Shown in pieces: positions 17,173 through 26,830 of a DNA stretch of 64,000 bases. Origin of the DNA: Paenibacillus marchantiophytorum (GTDB taxonomy: Bacteria; Bacillota; Bacilli; Paenibacillales; NBRC-103111); assembly GCF_014640555.1 (NCBI RefSeq), contig NZ_BMHE01000022.1:1-64000 (forward strand), written 5' to 3'. Each line of letters begins with the position of its first letter. Position 1 is the stretch's first letter. The notes under the pieces were generated by a model. The model had not been told where the DNA came from. It saw only the letters and a list, made by a program, of their open reading frames with translations, and searched no databases. The position numbers and the translations under genes were made by a program.

Positions 17173-19224
17173 TCACATCACTCGCTTAAACATTTTTTCC
17201 AGTTCATAAGTCGTAAAACTGACAACAATGGGCCGTCCATGCGGACATGTATAAGGATTACGGCAGCTGGCAAGACGATCGATCAACGTTTCCATCTCAA
17301 GTACGCTCAGCCCTTGATTGGCTTTGATTGAAGCCTTGCAGGAACACATAATGGCCGCCTTCTCCCGCAGCTTGGCAATATCAACAGCCTTCTTCTCGCT
17401 GAGCACCCATTCGCACATTTCTTCCACAATCCCTTTCTCTTCACCGGACGGGAACCAATGGGGATGAGCGCGCACCAGAAAAGTATTGCCGCCGAAAGCT
17501 TCCATATACACGCCAGCCTGTTCAAAAAGGGACAATTTATCCGCAATCAGGCTTGCCTCCGCTGGCGTAAACTCCAACGTTATCGGAACGAGCAATTCTT
17601 GGCTTGCCTCAGCAGGATTGCCAAAACGCTCATAGTAATATTCATAGTTAATACGCTCATGGGCTGCATGCTGGTCAATCAAGAACAAGCCGTCTTCGTT
17701 CTGCGCGACCAGATAGGTGCCGTGCATTTGGCCGATCGGGTCCAATCGCGGAAATGCCGGCAGCTTGGGTGCCTCACTGTCCTGCATCTTGGGCAGCAAG
17801 TCCATAAACGCTTCATTCGTACGGCGCTGCTGCTGAATGGACGTGCTTCTTGGATTGCTGACAGGAGGCGAGTAGGACGGTGTCGATGCAGAAGCTGCTC
17901 GATATGTGTTCGCATTGCTTGAGTTTGGCGTACTTGGCGTAGTTGGCGTGCTACTGGGTGTCTGAACAGGAGGTGTCCAGGCAACGGTCTCACGCGATTT
18001 AAGCGATTCTTGCCGATATGGCGCAACCATTTCTTTGATCTGCGGCGACACCACGGACTGGCCGATACCGCTTGCCTCTCGTTGACTCGGCATCGAAACA
18101 GGAGTGGCGCTCTGTGTTGTCGTCGTTGACAGCGGGTTGGGCGCCGAGTCCGGCTCCAACGTCCGCGACAGATCCAGCTGCTCCTGAACGTACGCCCCTT
18201 TGGGAGCGGCCGGCTTGACGCCTTGCGGAATCAAGACCTGCCGACCAAACAAGCGCTTCACTTCCGCTTCGATAAGCGCCGTCAATTCCGCTTCTTTGCT
18301 GAAGCGGACCTCCAGCTTGGAAGGATGCACGTTCACATCCACCAAGGACGGGTCCATCCCGATTTGCAGCACCGCTACGGGAAAGCGGTTGATCGGCAGC
18401 AGGGTATGGTACCCCTGCAGCAGCGCTTGATTCAGCGCGAAATTGCGCACATAACGACCATTCACAATGGTCGAGATTCCGCCGCGGTTCGCGCGCGTCA
18501 TCTCAGGCTTCGCGACGAAGCCTGAGATGGTGTAATCCAAGCTGTCCACTTGGATGGGCAGCATTTGCTTGCCAATGGCTGTGCCATAGATGCCTGCAAT
18601 AACTTGCAGCAAATCCCCATTGCCAAGTGTTTGGAGCAGTGTATTGCCATTATGCTTCAAGGAGAAAGCAACACCAGGGTGCGCTAGCGCCAAGCGGTAC
18701 AAATAATCAGAGATATGTCCAAGCTCCGTCTGAATCGTTTTCATATATTTCAACCGAGCCGGCGTGTTATAGAATAAATCCCGTACGGTGACTTCCGTCC
18801 CACGAGATGCGGCCGTTTCTTCCACGCTGCGAATCGTGCCGCCTTCGATGACAATTTTCCGACCCAATCCATCGTTCGTTGAACTAGTGACACACTCGAG
18901 TCTCGATACAGAGGCAATACTGGGCAGCGCCTCCCCCCGAAAGCCTAGCGTGCGAATAGAGAACAAATCTTTGCTCGTGGCAATTTTGCTTGTCGCATGG
19001 CGTTGAAAGGCTAATTCACAATCTTCCAAGGCCATCCCCGAGCCATTATCCGCCACACGGATTAATTGCAGGCCGCCCTCTTCAATCGTCACGTCAATCC
19101 GCGTGCTAGCGGCATCGACCGAGTTCTCAACCAACTCCTTGACTACAGAGGATGGGCGTTCCACCACTTCCCCTGCAGCAATCTGGTTGGCGATATGTTC
19201 ACTTAAAAGCTGAATTTTACCCAT
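17173..19224 (-). CDS. mutL: DNA mismatch repair protein MutL (endonuclease type)
   Basis: A 683-residue MutL. The GHKL ATPase shows IAAGEVVERPSSVVKELVEN, DNGSGM, HATSKI and GFRGEAL. A long Ser/Thr/Pro linker (about 350-470) leads to the C-terminal dimer and nuclease domain, with DQHAAHERINYE (the DQHAxxExxxxE metal site, near 515), CSCKASI and CPHGRP. It therefore nicks DNA itself, as expected in bacteria without MutH. It begins five bases after the S41 protease stop and is followed by the methyltransferase after four bases. Confidence 0.97.
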   Translation of the reverse strand: MGKIQLLSEHIANQIAAGEVVERPSSVVKELVENSVDAASTRIDVTIEEGGLQLIRVADNGSGMALEDCELAFQRHATSKIATSKDLFSIRTLGFRGEALPSIASVSRLECVTSSTNDGLGRKIVIEGGTIRSVEETAASRGTEVTVRDLFYNTPARLKYMKTIQTELGHISDYLYRLALAHPGVAFSLKHNGNTLLQTLGNGDLLQVIAGIYGTAIGKQMLPIQVDSLDYTISGFVAKPEMTRANRGGISTIVNGRYVRNFALNQALLQGYHTLLPINRFPVAVLQIGMDPSLVDVNVHPSKLEVRFSKEAELTALIEAEVKRLFGRQVLIPQGVKPAAPKGAYVQEQLDLSRTLEPDSAPNPLSTTTTQSATPVSMPSQREASGIGQSVVSPQIKEMVAPYRQESLKSRETVAWTPPVQTPSSTPTTPSTPNSSNANTYRAASASTPSYSPPVSNPRSTSIQQQRRTNEAFMDLLPKMQDSEAPKLPAFPRLDPIGQMHGTYLVAQNEDGLFLIDQHAAHERINYEYYYERFGNPAEASQELLVPITLEFTPAEASLIADKLSLFEQAGVYMEAFGGNTFLVRAHPHWFPSGEEKGIVEEMCEWVLSEKKAVDIAKLREKAAIMCSCKASIKANQGLSVLEMETLIDRLASCRNPYTCPHGRPIVVSFTTYELEKMFKRVM

Positions 19225-19229
19225 ATTTC

Positions 19230-20666
19230 CTAGTTCCCCTTTACAGCGCGAATGGAAACATTCTCTCCTTGGTCATTCACTTTCAGTTGTGGAAAATAAT
19301 CATCAAAAAGATCCACATTGATATAACTAATCCCATTCTCGATAATCAATTTATCCTCTTCAACTGGAATGGCATGTGTGCCTTTGCTGTCGGCAATGTC
19401 AACCGTATGATTCGCTGCATTCCAGGTGATGGTGGCTCCAACGAGTGCGGCAAGCCCACGGGTATTGGCAAACAATTTGCCTTTTTCATGGAAAGTGCCA
19501 AAACCGGTTGCCAGTTCCTTGCCATTATACGTCACCGTATGTTTCGTGATTTCCACGTTAATATCTGAAATGCCAGCGACCTGCAACGCGGTAATCAATT
19601 GAGCGGCAGATCCATCTACTTTGATATCCGGGGTAATCCCCACTTTGTTCACTTTGCGTTTATTCGGTGTCAGGTACTCTTCAATTGTTACCTTCAAAGC
19701 ACTTTTGTTATCCAGTTGGAAAAGCTGCTGAACGCTTCCTTTGCCATACGTTTGCATCCCAATAACTTTCGCTGCTTTGTAATCCTGCAAGGCGCCCGAC
19801 AGTACCTCAGATGCGCTTGCACTGTTCTCATTCGCCAATATATACACCGGTATATTCAACTCTGATCCACCCGTGATGGTGACAGGATCATCTACACCGT
19901 TGCGATCTCTCGTATGAATCAAAACGCCTTCTTTGACAAAATGCTTAGCAATGTTCTGCGCCGTATCGACCAATCCGCCTGGGTTGTTGCGAACGTCGAC
20001 AATTAAAGATTTCAAGCCTTTGGCCTGGAGATCCTGGAGCTGCTTATCAAAATCCTCATCTGCATCACTGGAAAAGTCCGTAATTTGAATGTATCCAACG
20101 CCATTGGTCAAAGCTTTACTATACACCTCTGGGACATTAACCCCTTTGCGCGTTAATTCTACGGTCAGTTCTTTACCAGCCCGTTCAACGGTTACTTTCA
20201 CTTTGGAACCTTCCACGCCGACAATCTTGTTCCGAACCTCATCAATCGACGTTTTGGAGGCTGTGACGCCATCGACAGCACGCACATAATCATCACGCTT
20301 CAAACCAGCGGTTTCGGCCGGCGAGCCAGCAAAAATTTCGGATAAATAGACACCTTGGTCATCGATCCCGATGCGAGCGCCCATCCCGACATAATTATTT
20401 TCCAAGGAATTGGAGAATTGACCATACTCTTCTTGACTAAAAAAGACGGTGTATGGATCTTTCAATCCTTCGATCATTTGCTTGATGCTTTGGTTCGCGA
20501 GCGCTTCTTCTGTCACGCCACTGACATGCAATTTGCCGATAATTTCCCGTACTTGCTGCGTTTGCAAATCTTCTTGTGCGATGGCACTGACAGGCAGTAC
20601 CGTCATTAGAGCCGACGCTAACGCTAAGGATACTTTCATCGTTTTCATTCTTGGCTGTTTGTTCAT
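19230..20666 (-). CDS. S41-family C-terminal processing protease with stalk domain
   Basis: A 478-residue exported protease. A signal peptide (1-30) is followed by an N-terminal helical segment, a PDZ domain (about 95-170) and the S41 protease core. The catalytic serine is in ENSASASE near 276-283 and the lysine in TYGKGSVQ near 305. The last about 110 residues (TVTYNGKELATGFG to VSIRAVKGN) resemble the copper-amine-oxidase-N-like stalk domain common on Paenibacillus surface proteins. It lies between mutS and mutL, five bases before mutL, so it is cotranscribed with repair genes without an obvious functional link. Confidence 0.9.
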   Translation of the reverse strand: MNKQPRMKTMKVSLALASALMTVLPVSAIAQEDLQTQQVREIIGKLHVSGVTEEALANQSIKQMIEGLKDPYTVFFSQEEYGQFSNSLENNYVGMGARIGIDDQGVYLSEIFAGSPAETAGLKRDDYVRAVDGVTASKTSIDEVRNKIVGVEGSKVKVTVERAGKELTVELTRKGVNVPEVYSKALTNGVGYIQITDFSSDADEDFDKQLQDLQAKGLKSLIVDVRNNPGGLVDTAQNIAKHFVKEGVLIHTRDRNGVDDPVTITGGSELNIPVYILANENSASASEVLSGALQDYKAAKVIGMQTYGKGSVQQLFQLDNKSALKVTIEEYLTPNKRKVNKVGITPDIKVDGSAAQLITALQVAGISDINVEITKHTVTYNGKELATGFGTFHEKGKLFANTRGLAALVGATITWNAANHTVDIADSKGTHAIPVEEDKLIIENGISYINVDLFDDYFPQLKVNDQGENVSIRAVKGN

Positions 20667-20705
20667 ATGCAGCTCTCTCCTTGGATTATCAGATGAATAA
20701 TGGCA

Positions 20706-23333
20706 TTATTGCAGCTTTTGCTTCCACTCATAGACTAAATTAAGCGCCTGCAGCGGCGTCATATTAATTAAATCGATCCCCTTCAGCTGGTCGATCACCA
20801 GCTGAGATTTGCCGTCCGGCTTCTTCTTGACGGCAGCGCTTGCCGCATTGTCTTCCCCGAAGAGCGACAATTGCTGGATCGGGGCTGCCTTCACGGGCAA
20901 GGCAGCCGTTGTCGTCGCGGCGATCTGGGCTGCGCCCGCCGCCCGCTCTTCAAACCCATTCAGCAGCTCGTAAGAGCGCTGAATGATCGCATCCGGCAGC
21001 CCGGCGATTTCGGCGCAATAGATGCCGTAACTTGTGCTGGCTGCCCCAGGAATGAGCTTGCGCAGGAATGTCACCTGCCGGCCGCTTTCCTTGACCGCCA
21101 TACAGTGGTTTCGCAGATGCGACAAACTCTCTTCCAAGTGGGCAAGCTCGTGGAAATGCGTAGACACAAGCGTCTTGCAGCCAATGCGGTCGTGCAGGAA
21201 CTCAATAACCGCCTGCGCGATCGCCATGCCTTCGCCGGTCGATGTCCCGCGGCCCAATTCATCGATGATGACAAGGCTCTTGCTCGTCGCCTTCTCGGTC
21301 ATCACCTGAATGTCCATCATCTCGACCATGAAGGTGCTTTGGCCGCCGATCAGGTCATCCGCCGCTCCGATCCGCGTGAAAATGCGGTCGGTAACCGGAA
21401 TGCGCGCGGATCGGGCAGGCACGAAACAGCCGATCTGCGCGAGCAGGCAGATCACGGCAACCTGCCGCATATACGTGCTTTTGCCGGCCATATTCGGACC
21501 GGTAATCAGCAGAATGCGGCCCTGCTCTTGCTCTAGGCGCGTATCGTTCGCGATGAACGAGCCGTCTTGGATAACCGCCTCCACCACTGGATGGCGGCCT
21601 TCTTCGATCTGGAGATCGAAGCCTTCGCCGATCTCCGGCTTGCGGAAGTGCTGCGCGGCGCTGACCGCGGCCATCGATTGATACACATCGGCGGTCGCAA
21701 TAACTTCCGCCAGCTTCTGCAATCTGGAGATATGCTGTGAAATCCGGTCGCGCAGCTCCGTGAACAGCTCATGCTCCAGATCAACCATTTTGTCCTGCGC
21801 TTCCAGAATCAGCGCTTCCTTCTCTTTGAGCTCCGGCGTTACGTAGCGCTCGGCGTTGGCCAACGTTTGCTTGCGCTCATAGCGGCCTTCCTGCAGCGCT
21901 GACATGTTCGCCTTGGTCACTTCGATGAAGTAGCCGAACACTTTGTTGTAGCCGATTTTGAGCGACTTAATTCCCGTCGCTTCACGTTCCTGGCGCTCCA
22001 GTTCGGCAATCCATTGCTTGCCGTTTTTGCTCGCTTCTCGCAATTGATCCAGATAAGGCTGATAGCCTTCACGGATCATCCCGCCATCCCGAATCGAAAC
22101 CGGCGGCTCATCTTCAATCGCATTCGCAATCCAGGACATCACATCTTCACAGTTGTCCATTTGGTCAACGAGCTTACGCAGTGTCTCTGAGCCAGAGGCT
22201 GTGCATACCTGCTGCAATAGCGGTACTTGCTGCAAGGAATGCTTCAAAGCTATCATATCGCGGGCATTCGCATTCCCATAAGAAATGCGAGCAACCAGAC
22301 GTTCCAAATCGTAAACTTCTTTCAAAGCTTGTTTTACATCGTCGCGCACAATGAGCTGATTATAGAGCAGATTGACAGCTTCCAAGCGTTCTTCGATACG
22401 TGAAACACTCATCAAGGGCTTCTCAATCCAGCGGCGCAGCATCCGGGCTCCCATCGCGGTAACCGTTTTGTCCAGCAACCATAACAGGGAACCTTTCTTG
22501 GCGCGTTCCCGAACGGTTTCTACGAGCTCCAAATTGCGTCTTGTAAAAGGGTCCATCGTCATGAATTGATCGGGTTCATATAAACGAATGTGCTTGACAT
22601 GGGTCAACGCGCGTTTCTGTGTTTCTTTCAAATAAGCAAGAAGCGCTGCCACGCCCTGACGATTCAAGGCAGATAAGGAAGTCAAAGCGGGATCATCTGC
22701 AAAGTGCTCATCGAGCAGCTTTTCGTCCACCAGCGTCCATTCCGTCAAAACCGTGTTGCGTCCCCAGGTAACTCCCGTTTCACGAATGGTTGTCAACAGC
22801 CCCTGACTCGTAATAATTTCCGAAGGGTTGTACACATTCAACTCATCGACAACAAGTTCCCAGGCATTCGCCAGCAAAGTTGTATACAGCTCACCCGTTG
22901 AAATATCACAAGCTGTAAAGGCATAACCGTCCTCACGACTGACCACAGAAACGATATAATTGTTGCTCGATTCTCCCAGCAGCTTGCTATCCATAACCGT
23001 ACCTGGTGTCACGATACGCACAATTTCACGGCGCACAACGCCCTTGGCTTCGGCCGGGTCTTCGACCTGCTCGCAGATCGCGACCTTGTAGCCTTTCTCG
23101 ATAAGCCGGGACATATAATTCTCGGCTGCATGATGAGGAACACCGCACATCGGTATTTTCTCATCAGCGCCGCCTTCTCTGCCAGTTAAGGTAATCTCAA
23201 GCTCGCGTGAAGCATTGATCGCATCATCAAAAAACATTTCATAGAAATCTCCCAGACGAAAAAACAGAAATGCATCCGGGACTTGCGCCTTCACGGCCAA
23301 GTATTGCTGAATCATCGGCGTATATTGGGCCAC
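20706..23333 (-). CDS. mutS: DNA mismatch repair protein MutS
   Basis: An 875-residue MutS. The mismatch-binding wedge FFRLGDFYEMFFDDA lies near residues 24-38 (Phe-x-Glu motif FYE). The core and clamp follow, then the ATPase with GPNMAGKST near 608, DELGRGTST and STHFHELAHLE. The C-terminal linker and dimer tail are present. I put the start at GTG 23333, since GGAGG lies eight bases upstream and the protein then begins AQYTPMIQQY like Bacillus MutS; TTG 23348 would lie before that ribosome site. It heads the mutS-S41-mutL-methyltransferase-miaA-hfq run. Confidence 0.97.
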   Translation of the reverse strand: MAQYTPMIQQYLAVKAQVPDAFLFFRLGDFYEMFFDDAINASRELEITLTGREGGADEKIPMCGVPHHAAENYMSRLIEKGYKVAICEQVEDPAEAKGVVRREIVRIVTPGTVMDSKLLGESSNNYIVSVVSREDGYAFTACDISTGELYTTLLANAWELVVDELNVYNPSEIITSQGLLTTIRETGVTWGRNTVLTEWTLVDEKLLDEHFADDPALTSLSALNRQGVAALLAYLKETQKRALTHVKHIRLYEPDQFMTMDPFTRRNLELVETVRERAKKGSLLWLLDKTVTAMGARMLRRWIEKPLMSVSRIEERLEAVNLLYNQLIVRDDVKQALKEVYDLERLVARISYGNANARDMIALKHSLQQVPLLQQVCTASGSETLRKLVDQMDNCEDVMSWIANAIEDEPPVSIRDGGMIREGYQPYLDQLREASKNGKQWIAELERQEREATGIKSLKIGYNKVFGYFIEVTKANMSALQEGRYERKQTLANAERYVTPELKEKEALILEAQDKMVDLEHELFTELRDRISQHISRLQKLAEVIATADVYQSMAAVSAAQHFRKPEIGEGFDLQIEEGRHPVVEAVIQDGSFIANDTRLEQEQGRILLITGPNMAGKSTYMRQVAVICLLAQIGCFVPARSARIPVTDRIFTRIGAADDLIGGQSTFMVEMMDIQVMTEKATSKSLVIIDELGRGTSTGEGMAIAQAVIEFLHDRIGCKTLVSTHFHELAHLEESLSHLRNHCMAVKESGRQVTFLRKLIPGAASTSYGIYCAEIAGLPDAIIQRSYELLNGFEERAAGAAQIAATTTAALPVKAAPIQQLSLFGEDNAASAAVKKKPDGKSQLVIDQLKGIDLINMTPLQALNLVYEWKQKLQ

Positions 23334-23479
23334 CTTGCGTTCCTCCAACCAATCAGTGAATTCATGGTAAATCTATGAAACTATTATGTTGCTGTTTTCA
23401 TATGTTTGCAATAAAACAGGTCAAAGGCACCGAATTGTTCGCCTAGGACGCTAAGTATGTTAACCATGTTGGAAGTCAT

Positions 23480-23515
23480 AAGAGACTCTTATATCAACCT
23501 AAGAGCCTCTATAGA
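23480..23515 (-). terminator. Possible terminator between the amidoligase gene and mutS
   Basis: On the minus strand AGAGGCTCTTA pairs with TAAGAGTCTCT (one G-T pair) across an eight-base loop. The T-run after the stem is poor, so this could instead be an attenuating or stabilising hairpin. Confidence 0.45.
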
Positions 23516-23527
23516 CTGGATAAATTA

Positions 23528-24985
23528 TTATAACATGATTTGTTCTTCAAAAGCTTCTTTCAGGTGATACGGCGCAATTTTCCATGCCTTGCGAATATCG
23601 GCCTTTTCATCCCATGGCACCAAGGACATGATTCTCGTCTTGAGACGATCCAAATCTGCCGAAAGGACCTCATACCCTTTCAACTGCTCAAGATCCTGCC
23701 ACAGCTTCGTCACCGCACTCTGGATTCGCTGCTTATCGCCGCCATAATAAGCGGCTTGCATATCAGGGTCCTGCAAAGGCTGCCGCGGCAGCAGCCAGTA
23801 ATTGTCCGCGATCAGCGAAGCTAGCGCAAAGATGCCTCGCGTGATCAGCGGCGACTGCATCCAGCTTGGCAGTGTGCGGTATTCGAAGCCTCCGTGCGAC
23901 TTCTTGCGAAAGTCGCCCAGGAAGCCATACCGAGGGCGGCGCGCACGCGTCGTGTCGCCCTCGATCAAGATCAAAGGCAGCGCGAGGTAATTATCGAGCG
24001 CGCGCAGTAAATGCCCATTCAGCCAGCAGCGGCTGAAGTGGATGTGTCCGCCGAGGGGATAGCCGCCAACCGGCATGCCGCCCGAGAGCCACGCCAGGCT
24101 CTCGTCGGGGATCGCCCGCGTCGCGAGCTTCATCGTTGCCTGCAGATTTCTCGCGAGCTCACGCGGGTCCGTGCTCGGCTGCGGGCGCAGCTCGGCCAGC
24201 GGGAGGATCAGACGATGCCCGCTGAGCACGATCGCATCGCAGCCCACTTCGCCTTCCCGCGTCAGGAATTTGTCGGCGAAAACCACCTTGCCCTGCGGGC
24301 TGAGCAGCAGGAACTCAGGGTCGCTGCCGAGCATCACGCGTTCCTTGCGGCGCAGTTCCTTTGCCAAGCCCAGCTCGTAGCGATCGATCGCCTGCGCAAA
24401 CAGCTGCGCCAAGCGTTCGTTTATCTTGGGCACCGGATCCACGTCCAGCACAAGGGTATGCCCGCTGCGCAGCACGCCGATAGTTACAAGCCCATAATCC
24501 AAGCCTAGCGCGTAGATCGCTTTGACAGCCTCCCGGCTAGCTCTGCGAACGTGAAAACTCGCTCTAGCCGGAGACACTTCTATGTATGCCGGGTGAGCGT
24601 TTGATTTTCTTTGCTCGAACAGCGTTTTCTCCGCAAGCAACAAGGTTTCATTCTTCTCATAAACGACTAATGTCTGCAAATGAAAGACAGCAACTTTATA
24701 TTTATGAGCAAAAGCGGTGTTGTCCTCTTTATGTGAAGCCATGGTCTTGATTCCATGCAAATGCAGCATTTCTTCGCGTTTGGAGCGCTTTTGGGCTCTA
24801 ATAATCGCTTTAATGGGCTGCAGCGCTTGCTTGAGCGGCCATTCATCATGCGCCGCTCCCCAATGAATGATAACCTTGCCGCGCCAGTCCTGAGGCAATT
24901 GGGTTCCACTGGGAATCCGCGCAAGACCGGCCAACTCCAATGCATCTGGTTCCTGTGCATGCAGCAGAAATGTTTCCATATCCAT
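23528..24985 (-). CDS. COOH-NH2 ligase-type amidoligase-like protein, spore-locus
   Basis: A 485-residue protein whose C-terminal half resembles the phage phiEco32-like COOH-NH2 ligase (type 2 amidoligase) family: GSDPEFLLLSPQGK, EGEVGCDA, LAELRPQPS, GGHIHFSRC, DFRKKSHGGFEYRTLPSW. Such enzymes are thought to join amines to carboxylates of peptides or proteins, as glutamine synthetase and GCS relatives do. The first about 220 residues carry no motif I recognise. ATG 24985 has GAGG nine bases upstream; an in-frame GTG at 25000 overlaps that site. It sits between cotE and mutS, so a role in spore coat or peptide modification is possible but is inference. Confidence 0.7.
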   Translation of the reverse strand: MDMETFLLHAQEPDALELAGLARIPSGTQLPQDWRGKVIIHWGAAHDEWPLKQALQPIKAIIRAQKRSKREEMLHLHGIKTMASHKEDNTAFAHKYKVAVFHLQTLVVYEKNETLLLAEKTLFEQRKSNAHPAYIEVSPARASFHVRRASREAVKAIYALGLDYGLVTIGVLRSGHTLVLDVDPVPKINERLAQLFAQAIDRYELGLAKELRRKERVMLGSDPEFLLLSPQGKVVFADKFLTREGEVGCDAIVLSGHRLILPLAELRPQPSTDPRELARNLQATMKLATRAIPDESLAWLSGGMPVGGYPLGGHIHFSRCWLNGHLLRALDNYLALPLILIEGDTTRARRPRYGFLGDFRKKSHGGFEYRTLPSWMQSPLITRGIFALASLIADNYWLLPRQPLQDPDMQAAYYGGDKQRIQSAVTKLWQDLEQLKGYEVLSADLDRLKTRIMSLVPWDEKADIRKAWKIAPYHLKEAFEEQIML

Positions 24986-25059
24986 GCCCCTTATCCTCAC
25001 TTTATGGCAATCCCCGAATCGTAGAATGGCCTAATGCCCAATTATCGCCAAAAAACAAA

Positions 25060-25082
25060 AAAGAGGGCAAATGCCCTCTGCC
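25060..25082 (-). terminator. Terminator after cotE
   Basis: Perfect eight-bp stem AGAGGGCA/TGCCCTCT (25062-25069 and 25072-25079), followed on the minus strand by six T. It separates cotE from the amidoligase gene. A further small inverted repeat CGCCAG/CTGGCG lies at about 25092-25109. Confidence 0.88.
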
Positions 25083-25120
25083 GAATCTCTCGCGCCAGCA
25101 TACACTGGCGTATAGATTCT

Positions 25121-25687
25121 TTAATCCAAATCTTCCTCGAGCAAGTCGGCATCGAGATCCTCGAAATCTCCATCGCCGTGATCATCGAAATCCACATGCT
25201 TGTCGTCAAAGTCATTGCAGCCGTTGGTGCAAACGACTACACAGACTTTCGTTTCGGCAATCAGTTCGACTTGGAATTCGCGTTCTACCCGAATAATGAC
25301 GCTGTCGCCGCTTGAAGAGATACTGGCTTCCACACAGTTTGGTTCTTGCGTTGCGACAGCAGACACTTCGGCAGTAGTCGGCTTATGTTTTTTGTCTAGA
25401 TAGCTTAGTCCAACGATTTCTACATACGAAATGGTTTCTTTTGCTACGTCTGTTTTGGTGTTGCGATCGTAAGAATACCAGATGTTGATATCATAAGTAC
25501 CAACTACCTCTACGCCATCTCCGGATTGGATCGCCTCGAATTGGTTATTAATAATCCAAGCGCCCAATATACTGGTCGGAGAAAAGGGCGGCGTCACGGT
25601 ATGACTTACATGTGAAAATTTGCGACCTTTACCGCAGACAGCCTTTGTAATGATCTCTCTGCATTGCAAATCTTTATCTAATGACAT
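25121..25687 (-). CDS. cotE: Spore coat morphogenetic protein CotE
   Basis: A 188-residue CotE of normal length. Diagnostic segments are REIITKAVCGKGRKFSHVSHT, SILGAWIINNQFEA, YDINIWYSYDRNTKT and QEPNCVEASIS. The C-terminal tail is very acidic (Asp/Glu-rich, about 160-188) as in Bacillus. CotE assembles around the forespore and recruits outer coat proteins. The start is ATG 25687, with GGAGG eight bases upstream; ATG 25717 would lie before it. The gene lies upstream of mutS as in Bacillus. A sporulation-type promoter is visible upstream. Confidence 0.95.
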   Translation of the reverse strand: MSLDKDLQCREIITKAVCGKGRKFSHVSHTVTPPFSPTSILGAWIINNQFEAIQSGDGVEVVGTYDINIWYSYDRNTKTDVAKETISYVEIVGLSYLDKKHKPTTAEVSAVATQEPNCVEASISSSGDSVIIRVEREFQVELIAETKVCVVVCTNGCNDFDDKHVDFDDHGDGDFEDLDADLLEEDLD

Positions 25688-25720
25688 CCTTTCAACCTCC
25701 TCCATACAATCATTCATTAC

Positions 25721-25749
25721 AAGTGTATGCAGGACAGTAGTCTAGAGTG
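25721..25749 (-). promoter_or_regulatory. cotE: Putative mother-cell sigma (SigK/SigE) promoter of cotE
   Basis: CATACACTT (25721-25729, minus strand) resembles the -10 of SigE and SigK promoters, and CAC 17 bases upstream (25747-25749) fits the AC -35 of SigK. It lies about 34 bp before the cotE start. Bacillus cotE is transcribed by SigE and SigK. Confidence 0.5.
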
Positions 25750-25801
25750 ACAATTATTTTATATTATTTTCACTTAATAAAAATACCGATATCTGTCAGA
25801 G

Positions 25802-26761
25802 TCAACCTGCCTCGGGACGCTGTTTTTTTTGCTTTTTGGCGATCGATAAATAGTGCATGAGTTCCCGGTTTAGCTGAAATATCGCGGATCGCACCTCAAA
25901 TTCCTCGCGGCTCTCCGGCAGCGGCATTTTTTTGTAACGAGCCTCCAGTTCTTGCAAGTCTTTCTCCGATTCGCCTGTATAGTAATCTTGCTTGACAGAG
26001 TGACTGATATCTTCAAGGATATCAGCGACAAGCTCTCCTTGCGGCAGCGTCTGGTACACCTGAGCGACAAGATCAATCATCCGATGGATCGATTCCAACT
26101 GCTCCCCCCGCATGAAGAAATATACACGCCAATAAGGATCCCCTCCGAAAATAAGCCGATTTTCCATGGAGCGCTTCGCCATCCCAGCCCCCTGCTCGAT
26201 TTCTTCGCTAACCTCCAGCAGCTCTTTCCCATCCCAAATCACCGTATTATCGCGCAGATGCTTGGCCAGATTGACAAAAATAGCCGAAAATAAAACTTCA
26301 ATCTGCTCTTTATGGCCTACAATCGCCTTATCTGCCTTAGGCATATAAGCAATATTGATAAGTGTCGCCGTTCCTAATCCGACCACCAGGAGAATGACTT
26401 CATTGAGAACAGATCCCCAACTGGCATCTTCATAAGCAAAAAGATGCAGCATCACGACAGCTCCCGTCACAGCCCCTTCTGTAATTCGCAAGCGATACAG
26501 CAGCGGAAAAACAAGGAGTAGGAAGATACCGACAACCCATACATGAAAACCGATCATACGAAACAGCAAACAACCCATCAACAGGGCAAGCAGGGACGCG
26601 GCAATCCGATGAAGTGCGCTTTGAATCCCTTTTTTCTTCGTCACTTCAATGCCTAGAATGGCAAGAAGACCTGCGGCGGCAGGTGTTTTGATTCCTAGTA
26701 TATGCGCTAAATACATGGCAATGACGACCGCAAGGGCGGTTTTAAGCACACGAAAGCCCAT
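25802..26761 (-). CDS. Aromatic acid exporter family (ArAE/FUSC-like) protein
   Basis: A 319-residue protein with four to six membrane segments in the first half (LKTALAVVIAMYLAHILG, AAAGLLAILGIEV, LLALLMGCLLF, VVGIFLLLVFPLLYRL, GAVVMLHLF, VILLVVGLGTATLINIAYMP) and a cytoplasmic helical C-terminal half. The order matches the Bacillus YqjA/YgaE-type aromatic acid exporter family. Transported substrates are unknown; protection from weak aromatic acids is the usual suggestion. GAGGTG lies seven bases before the ATG. It is flanked by cotE and an ABC operon, with no close operon partner. Confidence 0.82.
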   Translation of the reverse strand: MGFRVLKTALAVVIAMYLAHILGIKTPAAAGLLAILGIEVTKKKGIQSALHRIAASLLALLMGCLLFRMIGFHVWVVGIFLLLVFPLLYRLRITEGAVTGAVVMLHLFAYEDASWGSVLNEVILLVVGLGTATLINIAYMPKADKAIVGHKEQIEVLFSAIFVNLAKHLRDNTVIWDGKELLEVSEEIEQGAGMAKRSMENRLIFGGDPYWRVYFFMRGEQLESIHRMIDLVAQVYQTLPQGELVADILEDISHSVKQDYYTGESEKDLQELEARYKKMPLPESREEFEVRSAIFQLNRELMHYLSIAKKQKKQRPEAG

Positions 26762-26830
26762 AGCGTTTCACCTCTTTACTGGTTTTAACTATGGGCTCAT
26801 TATTTCATTTTCGACAGAAAGTGGCAAGCT

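Noticed and set aside
20871..21536. Long plus-strand frame inside mutS
   Set aside because: It is antisense to strongly conserved MutS ATPase sequence and has no recognisable domain; high-GC third positions explain it.
23528..24985. Prophage remnant suggested by the phage-type amidoligase domain
   Set aside because: No other phage genes, attachment sites or base-composition change are seen; such ligases also occur in bacterial chromosomes.
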